Positions 13,751-18,776 of a DNA stretch of 18,776 bases are shown piece after piece. Position 1 is the first letter of the stretch, and the number at the start of each line of letters is the position of its first letter. The notes below the pieces were generated by a model that saw only the letters and a list, made by a program, of their open reading frames with translations, ran no database searches and was not told where the DNA came from. Source of the DNA: an uncultured Oscillospiraceae bacterium (GTDB taxonomy: Bacteria; Bacillota; Clostridia; Oscillospirales; Oscillospiraceae); the NCBI GenBank assembly GCA_934597165.1, contig CAKTQP010000039.1, positions 1-18,776 of the forward strand, given 5' to 3'. The position numbers and the translations under genes are program-made.

Positions 13751-14373
13751 CAGCGCAGCTGGTCAATCTCCCGCTGCAGATTCCCCAGGAATCTGCCCGC
13801 ATGGGCGCCGTCCATCTGCGTATGATGAAATTGGAACGAGATGGGCAGGTCATACCGGAACCACCGTTTGCGGTACTTCCCCCAGATGAGGAAGGGGTTG
13901 TTGAAGATGCCGCTGTTCATCCCAACGGCTCCATCCAGCTCGGTGTCCACAATGGCTGATGTGCCGATGACCATGCTTTCCTCTGACAGGTCGTGGTCTT
14001 GGCAGGTCTCTGCTGTCTGGGTGGTGTAGGTCAGATAGTCCCGGTTGAACTGCTCCAGGGTGTCCGAATAGGGGAGGTCGCAGGAGCTGACCTGGCCGGT
14101 TCGATTCAAGACGATGGTGTTGACGGCGATGGAGTCGTATTGCATCAGTGCTTTTCCCACTGGGAGGAGAAAAAATTCTGGGATACTTGCCGCAGCTTTG
14201 CCGATGCAGTAGTCCAGCAGCATATTGAATTTCAGTCCCCGCTTTCGGGACAGCTTCACCAGATGGGTCACATCCAGGGTCTTGAAAAAGGTCACCATGG
14301 GATTGGGCGCTTGCATCCAAAGTTCGTATGCAACCGCGCGTGTGGTGTCATTGGGGTTGACTGGTCGTGGCAT
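13750..14373 (-). CDS. CatA-like (chloramphenicol acetyltransferase-fold) O-acetyltransferase
   Basis: A 207-residue member of the trimeric CAT fold that moves acetyl from acetyl-CoA to a hydroxyl acceptor. The catalytic motif HHTQMDGAHAGRF is present (H183, catalytic H184, structural D188), followed by FLGNLQREID as in true CATs. Other family features: FNMLLDYCIGKAA (49-61), SCDLPYSDTLEQFNRDYL (97-114) and the MNSGIFNNPFLIWGKY block. The N-terminus is shorter and its sequence differs from the classical resistance enzymes, as in the many chromosomal CatA-like proteins of Clostridia. Whether it acetylates chloramphenicol cannot be told. GGAAAGGAG precedes the ATG. It follows the TIGR04076 gene by 95 bp on the same strand, perhaps in one transcript. 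Confidence 0.88.
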   Translation of the reverse strand: MPRPVNPNDTTRAVAYELWMQAPNPMVTFFKTLDVTHLVKLSRKRGLKFNMLLDYCIGKAAASIPEFFLLPVGKALMQYDSIAVNTIVLNRTGQVSSCDLPYSDTLEQFNRDYLTYTTQTAETCQDHDLSEESMVIGTSAIVDTELDGAVGMNSGIFNNPFLIWGKYRKRWFRYDLPISFQFHHTQMDGAHAGRFLGNLQREIDQLR

Positions 14374-14468
14374 TTTGTGCTCCTTTCCAGAATATTATGT
14401 CAGTTTGGTCATGTTCTGCCTGGCGGCGTGGGTGCTTTCATTTTGTTGAAATCCAGCGCCTCCGCTTC

Positions 14469-14861
14469 TCATTCGTAGTCCAGCCGTTCGATCTTAAAAA
14501 TAACCGGTCGGGTGCCGTCAGAGCAGCAGGCGATCATGGTGTTCTCCTCCTTCATCCAGCCCTTCATGATGGAGCCGCCTTGCAGACCGGTGTAGATATA
14601 CCGGGAAATAGCGTCCCAGGCTTCGGAACAGAAGGGGAGGGTCGGCCCGCCGGCTACGGTGTGAGGGTCGCCGGTGGTCTTTGTCAGGGTGTCCAAGCCC
14701 ATGTGCCAGAAATCATCCCGCGCCTCGTCCCGATAGAAGACAAATTCATCCCCCACGTTGTAACAGGGACAGACGCCGGCATGGGGGTCGGCGCAGTAGT
14801 GCTGCTGCAATTCCGGATACAACTTTTTGTCAAGGACGGTCACTTTTACTTTGTGTTTCAT
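14469..14861 (-). CDS. TIGR04076 family protein
   Basis: Small cytosolic protein of 130 residues with no known function. The family pattern is visible: N-terminal strand KHKVKVTVLDKKLYPELQQHY, a Cys cluster (C23, C31, C33 in VCPCYNVGDEFVF), the FCSEAWDAISRYIYTGLQGG segment (77-96), and C112/C113 in the final third, ending with KIERLD. The conserved cysteines suggest metal or redox chemistry, but this is inference. AGGAGGGAAGC stands directly upstream of the ATG at 14861. Its 3' neighbour is the CatA-like gene, and it is divergent from trmL. Confidence 0.85.
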   Translation of the reverse strand: MKHKVKVTVLDKKLYPELQQHYCADPHAGVCPCYNVGDEFVFYRDEARDDFWHMGLDTLTKTTGDPHTVAGGPTLPFCSEAWDAISRYIYTGLQGGSIMKGWMKEENTMIACCSDGTRPVIFKIERLDYE

Positions 14862-15161
14862 GGTCGCTTCCCTCCTAATAGAGTGTGTTGGTCTTACATT
14901 TGCTGAATAGGAAAAAGATACAGAATGTAGAGTATACCAGAAAGGGACGCAGAAAGCTACCTCCCTTTTTCAGATGCTGTTTTTTCGGATTTTGCAGGCA
15001 ATCCTGCTTTCTGCCGAGCTTGCTGGGAAGGGGAGAATTCCACCTTTCTGATGGGGAAGTCCCTAAGGTGCGAAAGCGGACTATTTTTCAGAAAAACGAA
15101 GATTTTTTATTCATACGGGCAAAAATAACGATATTTTCCCTGGAAAAAGCGGAAAATGGTG
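14862..15161. other. AT-richer intergenic region between the TIGR04076 gene and trmL promoter
   Basis: No supported gene on either strand. It holds a possible promoter for the TIGR04076 gene (14931-14939), a weak hairpin GCAGG/CCTGC (14994-14998 with 15003-15007) followed by TTT, and a nested inverted repeat CACCTT/AAGGTG (15041-15046 with 15065-15070) enclosing GGG/CCC. Base composition is clearly lower in GC than the flanking genes from about 15080 to 15160. A small RNA is possible but nothing matches a family I know. Confidence 0.4.
14931..14939 (-). promoter_or_regulatory. Possible extended -10 promoter of the TIGR04076 gene
   Basis: On the minus strand TGG precedes TATACT (14931-14936), the extended -10 form. 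No good -35 is found at 17 bp. It would start transcription about 60 bp before the ATG at 14861. Confidence 0.35.
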
Positions 15162-15190
15162 TTGATTTTCAAATGGAATTGGGCTAGAAT
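15162..15190 (+). promoter_or_regulatory. Promoter of trmL (and probably pgk and following genes)
   Basis: TTGATT (15162-15167) and TAGAAT (15185-15190) with exact 17-bp spacing. The predicted start near 15197 leaves a leader of about 85 nt before the GTG of trmL. Confidence 0.7.
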
Positions 15191-15208
15191 AGACCGTGCT
15201 AAAAATCA

Positions 15209-15256
15209 TTCCTCGGCCGGACGGGTCTGTATCCAACAGATGCGCCGGGTGAGGAA
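15209..15256 (+). other. Nested hairpin in the trmL leader
   Basis: Three coaxial helices can form: TTCCTC/GAGGAA (15209-15214 with 15251-15256), CCGG/CCGG (15217-15220 with 15245-15248) and TCTGT/ACAGA (15226-15230 with 15236-15240) around loop ATCCA. The structure ends nine bases before the ribosome binding site region GGGGAGG (15265-15271). I do not recognise it as a known riboswitch. Confidence 0.55.
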
Positions 15257-15281
15257 AGTTGAATGGGGAGGTGCATGGTTC

Positions 15282-15782
15282 GTGGTGCATATCGTTTTAG
15301 TAGAGCCGGAGATTCCGCAGAATACTGGAAATATCGCCCGTACCTGTGCCGTGACCAAGAGCAGTCTGCATTTGATCCGTCCTTTGGGCTTTGACGTCAG
15401 TGCGTCAGCAGTGCGCCGGGCAGGTCTGGACTATTGGAGCCAGGTGTCCGTCACTGTTTACGAGGATCTGGCGGATTTTTTTGCCCAACATCCAGATGCC
15501 AAAGATTGCCTGTGGCTGGCCAGCTCCAAAGCACCCCAGAGCTATACCCAGGTGCGTTACGAGCCGGACTGCTACCTGTTCTTCGGCAAGGAGACCGCCG
15601 GTCTGCCCGAGTGGTTCCGCACCGAGTATTTTCATCGTTGTGTCCGCATCCCGATGGTTCCGGGTGCGCGATGCCTGAACCTGTCCAACTCCGCCGCTGT
15701 CCTGGCCTATGAGGCCCTGCGGCAGCAAGGTTTTCCGGGTCTGTCCGGAGAGGGGGAAATGGCGGAGACAGGATTGGTTTAG
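15282..15782 (+). CDS. trmL: tRNA (cytidine/uridine-34-2'-O)-methyltransferase
   Basis: SPOUT-class enzyme that methylates the 2'-O of the wobble base in certain leucine tRNAs using SAM. I chose GTG 15282, ten bases after GGAGG (15267-15271); GTG 15285 is an alternative, and the frame is open further upstream but without family similarity. This gives 166 residues, slightly longer than the usual 155-160. The N-terminal IVLVEPEIPQNTGNIARTC (4-22), LFFGKETAGLPEW (99-111) and RIPMVPGARCLNLSNSAAVLAYEA (122-145) are the three conserved SPOUT motifs that form the SAM-binding knot. It has its own promoter and a structured leader; pgk starts 39 bp after its stop. Confidence 0.93.
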   Translation: MVHIVLVEPEIPQNTGNIARTCAVTKSSLHLIRPLGFDVSASAVRRAGLDYWSQVSVTVYEDLADFFAQHPDAKDCLWLASSKAPQSYTQVRYEPDCYLFFGKETAGLPEWFRTEYFHRCVRIPMVPGARCLNLSNSAAVLAYEALRQQGFPGLSGEGEMAETGLV

Positions 15783-15821
15783 ACGCTTTTTATGGTAAGG
15801 GATAGGAAAGGAGTAGGAAAG

Positions 15822-17021
15822 ATGAACTACAACAAGAAGACGGTTACTGATATTGACGTGGCAGGCAAGAAGGTCCTGCTGCGCTGCGACTTTAACGTGC
15901 CCATGGCAAAGAGCAATGACGGCACCATCCTGGACGACAAGCGCATCCGGGAGGCTCTGCCCACCATCCGCTACCTGCTGGAACAGAACGCGGCAGTCAT
16001 TGCCTGCTCTCATATGGGCAAGCCCAAGGGCAAGTGGAAGGAAGAGCTGACCCTGGCTCCCGTGGCAAAGCGCCTGAGCGAGCTGCTGGGTCAGGATGTG
16101 CCTCTGACCGCTGACGTCATCGGCCCCGACGCTACCGCTAAGGCTGCCGCACTCCAGCCTGGTCAGATCATGCTGCTGGAGAACCTGCGCTTTGAACCGG
16201 GCGAGGAGAAGAACGACCCCGCTTTCGCCAAAGCACTGGCTGACATGGCAGACATCTACGTCTCCGACGCCTTCGGCACCGTCCACCGCGCTCACGCCTC
16301 CACCGCTGGTGTAGCCAACTATCTGCCTGCCGTGTCCGGCTTCCTCATCCAGAAGGAACTGGAGATCATCGGCGGCGCTCTGGCCAACCCCAAGCGTCCC
16401 CTGGTAGCCGTTCTGGGCGGCAGCAAAGTCTCCTCTAAGATTGGCGTCATCAACAACCTGCTGGAGCTGGCTGACACCGTCATCATCGGCGGCGGCATGG
16501 CTTACACCTTCGCCAAGGCACAGGGCGGTGAGATCGGCACCTCTCTGCTGGAAGAGGACTGGATGGATTACGCCAACGAGATGATCAAGAAGGCCGCTGA
16601 CAAGGGCGTCAAGCTGCTGCTGCCGGTGGATAACGTGTGTGCCGCGGAATACTCCGCAGACTCCAAGCCCGAAGTGTATCCCGCTGACAAGATCCCCGCT
16701 GACAAGATGGGCATGGACATCGGCCCCGAGACCCGCAAGTTGTACGCACAGGCCATCGAAGGCGCTGGCACCGTCATCTGGAACGGCCCCATGGGCGTCT
16801 TTGAGTTCCCCGCTTTCGCAGAGGGCACCCGTGCCGTGGCACAGGCGCTGGCGGACAGCGACGCCATCACCATCATCGGCGGCGGTGACAGTGCAGCAGC
16901 CGTTCAGCAGATGGGCTTTGCTGACAAGATGACTCACATCTCCACCGGCGGCGGCGCTTCTCTGGAATTCATGGAGGGTAAGGAACTGCCTGGCGTGGCA
17001 GCGCTGATGGACAAAGAATAA
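15822..17021 (+). CDS. pgk: Phosphoglycerate kinase
   Basis: Glycolytic enzyme that transfers phosphate from 1,3-bisphosphoglycerate to ADP. ATG 15822 is preceded by AAAGGAG (15807-15813) at eight bases; an in-frame ATG at 15792 lacks such a site. The 399-residue length is typical. Motifs: LLRCDFNVPM (19-28), SHMGKPKG (63-70), ENLRFEPGEEKNDP (120-133), DAFGTVHRAHAST, VLGGSKVSSKIGVI, GGGMAYTFAKAQG, and the nucleotide-site WNGPMGVFEF and GGGDSAAAV near the C-terminus. All substrate-binding residues I can place are intact. Codon bias is strong, as expected for high expression. It follows trmL closely with no terminator, and no gap gene is upstream, unlike the common gap-pgk-tpi-pgm-eno order. 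Confidence 0.98.
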   Translation: MNYNKKTVTDIDVAGKKVLLRCDFNVPMAKSNDGTILDDKRIREALPTIRYLLEQNAAVIACSHMGKPKGKWKEELTLAPVAKRLSELLGQDVPLTADVIGPDATAKAAALQPGQIMLLENLRFEPGEEKNDPAFAKALADMADIYVSDAFGTVHRAHASTAGVANYLPAVSGFLIQKELEIIGGALANPKRPLVAVLGGSKVSSKIGVINNLLELADTVIIGGGMAYTFAKAQGGEIGTSLLEEDWMDYANEMIKKAADKGVKLLLPVDNVCAAEYSADSKPEVYPADKIPADKMGMDIGPETRKLYAQAIEGAGTVIWNGPMGVFEFPAFAEGTRAVAQALADSDAITIIGGGDSAAAVQQMGFADKMTHISTGGGASLEFMEGKELPGVAALMDKE

Positions 17022-17037
17022 AGAACACAGCTCCCTG

Positions 17038-17208
17038 GGTTCCCCGGAGCGGCCAGGCTTTGGGGAACCGAAGAGGGAATGACATAAGGGAACTGGGGAT
17101 CGGGCGCAGATCCCCCCAAAGTGCGCCAATCGGCGCTCTTCTGGCATCCCGGCATAGAATGGAGCGCGCAACAGACAATCCCATGGCGACAGAACCCTAT
17201 CTGCGCGC
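17038..17208 (+). other. Hairpin-rich pgk-tpiA spacer
   Basis: The 217-bp gap holds four inverted repeats: GGTTCCCC/GGGGAACC (17038-17045 with 17062-17069), GGGGATC/GATCCCC (17095-17101 with 17109-17115), GCGCC/GGCGC (17123-17127 with 17132-17136, followed by TCTTCT) and GCGCGCA/TGCGCGC (17164-17170 with 17202-17208). None has a proper T-tail. Possible roles are mRNA processing, attenuation between pgk and tpiA, or a small RNA. A lone TAGAAT (17155-17160) lacks a -35. Confidence 0.5.
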
Positions 17209-17238
17209 ATGATAATGATAGAAAGAGGGAATTTTATC

Positions 17239-18012
17239 ATGAATAGAAGATATCGTAAGACCATTATCGCCGGTAACTGGAAGATGAATAAGACCGCTTC
17301 CGAGACCAAGGCGTTTGCGGACGAACTGAAGACCATGCTGCCCAAGGCAAAGTGGTGCGACATTCTCCTGTGCGTCCCCTTTGTGAACATCCCGGCAGCT
17401 CAGAAGGCATTCAAGGACACCCGCGTGATGATCGGCGCGCAGAACATCCACTTTGAGGATCACGGCGCATTTACCGGCGAGGTCTCCGCTGCCATGCTCA
17501 AGGAGCTGAACGTGAAGTATGCCATCATCGGCCACTCCGAACGCCGTCAGTATTGGAATGACAACGACATCATCGTCAACCGCAAGACCCACGCCGCCAT
17601 CGACGCAGGGCTGTACCCCATCGTCTGCGTGGGCGAGTCCAAGGAACAGCGGGAGCTGGGGGTGACCAAGGAGGTCATCGACCTGCAGGTGAAGACCGCT
17701 CTGTCCGGCATCCCCGCCGAGAAGATCCGTCACGTTGTCATTGCATACGAACCCCTGTGGGCCATCGGCACCGGCGACACTGCGACGGCAGAGCAGGCCA
17801 ACGAGGTCTGTGAAGAGATCCGTACCGTCATCCGCAAGCTGTACGGCGCACGGGTGGCACGGAGCGTGACCATCCTGTACGGTGGCTCCATGAACGAGAA
17901 CAACGCCCATGACCTGCTGGCACAGCCGGACGTGGACGGCGGCCTCATCGGCGGCGCTTCCCTGGTGCCGAAGAAGTTTACCGAGATCATCAACGCAGCC
18001 AACCAGGAATGA
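17239..18012 (+). CDS. tpiA: Triose-phosphate isomerase
   Basis: Interconverts dihydroxyacetone phosphate and glyceraldehyde 3-phosphate. ATG 17239 was chosen because AAGAGGGA (17224-17230 region) lies nearby and because the family start RKTIIAGNWKMNK follows at once; an ATG at 17209 in the same frame lies within the preceding inverted repeat. The 257 residues include catalytic K15 (GNWKMNK), H99 (IIGHSERR), E171 (AYEPLWAIGTG) and the phosphate loops YGGSMNENNA and GGLIGGASL. GAQNIHFEDHGAFTGEVS at about 66-83 is also conserved. It lies between pgk and gpmI on the same strand and probably in the same transcript. Confidence 0.97.
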   Translation: MNRRYRKTIIAGNWKMNKTASETKAFADELKTMLPKAKWCDILLCVPFVNIPAAQKAFKDTRVMIGAQNIHFEDHGAFTGEVSAAMLKELNVKYAIIGHSERRQYWNDNDIIVNRKTHAAIDAGLYPIVCVGESKEQRELGVTKEVIDLQVKTALSGIPAEKIRHVVIAYEPLWAIGTGDTATAEQANEVCEEIRTVIRKLYGARVARSVTILYGGSMNENNAHDLLAQPDVDGGLIGGASLVPKKFTEIINAANQE

Positions 18013-18035
18013 CCCTGGTCGGCTGCTGCCACAGC

Positions 18036-18061
18036 ATCGGGCAGGGCCATCCCCGCCCGAT
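18036..18061 (+). other. GC-rich hairpin in the tpiA-gpmI spacer
   Basis: ATCGGGC (18036-18042) pairs with GCCCGAT (18055-18061), with GGG/CCC pairing inside the loop. It is followed by CCGTCTTTG, a poor T-tract, so at most a partial terminator between tpiA and gpmI. Confidence 0.45.
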
Positions 18062-18144
18062 CCGTCTTTGTCCAAGATATAACTTGAGTCAACCGGCATC
18101 AGCTGCGTGCAGCGGCTGCGCTGGCGTTGAGAGAGAGGTTCCAC

Positions 18145-18776
18145 ATGAAAACACCGACAACATTGATTATCATGGACGGCTTCGGACTGCGGGACGAAGA
18201 GCAGGGCAACGCGGTCAAATCCGCTCCCACTCCCGTCCTGGATAAGCTCTTTGCCGAAAATCCCACCAGCAAGCTCTCCGCTTCCGGTATCGACGTAGGT
18301 CTGCCGGCTGGGCAGATGGGCAACAGCGAGGTGGGTCATACCAATATTGGTGCAGGCCGCGTGGTCTATCAGGATCTGCCCAAGATCTCCAGAGACATCG
18401 ACCAGGGCACCTTCTTCCAGAACCCGGCCTATCAGAAGGCTATGCAGGCCGCCAAAGACCAGGGCACAGCTGTCCACATCATGGGTCTGCTGTCCGATGG
18501 CGGCGTCCACTCCCACATCACCCATATCCAGGCGGCGGTGAAGATGGCCGCTGAGTTGGGTTGTCCCAAGATCTACGTCCACTGCTTCCTGGACGGCCGT
18601 GACGTGCCGCCCACCTCCGGCAAGGGCTTTGTGGCGCAGATGCAGGAGTATTGCAAGCAGTACGGCGCGCAGATCGTCACCGTCCAGGGCAGATACTACG
18701 CCATGGATCGAGACACCAACTGGGATCGGACGGAGAAAGCCTATGCAGCCATGGTCTACGGGGAAGCCACCTATAT
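18145..18776 (+). CDS. gpmI: 2,3-bisphosphoglycerate-independent phosphoglycerate mutase, N-terminal part (runs off window)
   Basis: Interconverts 3- and 2-phosphoglycerate using two metal ions (Mn in Firmicutes). ATG 18145 follows GAGAGAGG by about six bases. The first 210 residues are present of about 510. The alkaline-phosphatase-superfamily start TTLIIMDGFGLR gives metal ligand D11; the nucleophile S61 lies in PAGQMGNSEVGHTNIGAGR. LLSDGGVHSHITH (115-127) and CFLDGRDVPPTSG are substrate-site motifs. No disruption is seen up to the window edge. It is the third glycolytic gene after pgk and tpiA, 132 bp after tpiA. Confidence 0.97.
   Translation, partial: MKTPTTLIIMDGFGLRDEEQGNAVKSAPTPVLDKLFAENPTSKLSASGIDVGLPAGQMGNSEVGHTNIGAGRVVYQDLPKISRDIDQGTFFQNPAYQKAMQAAKDQGTAVHIMGLLSDGGVHSHITHIQAAVKMAAELGCPKIYVHCFLDGRDVPPTSGKGFVAQMQEYCKQYGAQIVTVQGRYYAMDRDTNWDRTEKAYAAMVYGEATY

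Noticed and set aside
14994..15010. GCAGG/CCTGC hairpin with TTT as a terminator.
   Set aside because: Only five base pairs and three T residues, and no plus-strand gene ends upstream of it.
17155..17160. TAGAAT as a tpiA promoter -10.
   Set aside because: The hexamer at the matching -35 position is GGCGCT and there is no extended -10.
15405..17390. A long minus-strand open frame (over 650 codons) opposite trmL, pgk and the spacer.
   Set aside because: It is antisense to two certain genes, has low-complexity His/Gln/Val/Asp-rich composition typical of frames opposite GC-biased coding, and no recognisable domain.

Overview
This window is an ordinary chromosomal stretch from a moderately GC-rich Firmicute. 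The families, the strong AGGAGG-type ribosome binding sites, the CTG/GTG-rich codon use and the gene set (short malic enzyme, DUF4342 protein, YczE-like membrane protein, TIGR04076 protein, ThiI without rhodanese) point to gut Clostridia of the Oscillospiraceae type (Flavonifractor/Oscillibacter-like). That placement is inference; no rRNA gene is present. I see no phage, transposon, CRISPR array or tRNA.

Layout, left to right. (1) The 3' end of a malic enzyme gene (1-273). (2) A three-gene plus-strand operon, DUF4342 membrane protein, OmpR-type response regulator and two-TM histidine kinase (366-2751), closed by a strong terminator. (3) xpt with its own promoter, then a YczE/DUF6198 membrane protein whose start is odd: the well-placed ribosome binding site feeds an 8-codon ORF that joins the main frame only by a -1 shift at an A6G run. 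(4) A hairpin-rich leader and a long-tailed DEAD-box RNA helicase, followed by lspA and rluD (ATGA overlap), ending at a 13-bp bidirectional terminator. (5) A minus-strand block: thiI, preceded by a zinc-ribbon/TM/TPTEPT-repeat protein with its own promoter, preceded in turn by dagK-like lipid kinase and mnmE (ATGA overlap) with another promoter. (6) A divergent intergenic region with two copies of a palindromic operator (TTGTATGATACAA type) around the promoter of a branched-chain aminotransferase gene. (7) Converging with that gene across a 15-bp shared terminator, a CAT-fold acetyltransferase and a TIGR04076 protein on the minus strand. (8) A 420-bp intergenic region with a good promoter and a nested hairpin before trmL, then pgk, tpiA and the start of gpmI, i.e. 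a glycolytic triose-phosphate block with hairpin-rich spacers.

Functionally the window is housekeeping: central carbon metabolism (malic enzyme, Pgk, TpiA, GpmI), purine salvage (Xpt), branched-chain amino acid metabolism (BCAT), lipoprotein processing (Lsp), and several RNA modification or remodelling proteins (ThiI, MnmE, TrmL, RluD, DEAD helicase). I did not find a convincing new defence or mobile system. The most worthwhile leads are the slippery start of the YczE-like gene, the paired operators at the aminotransferase promoter, the DUF4342/two-component operon, the zinc-ribbon repeat protein, and several uncharacterised structured leaders and spacers.
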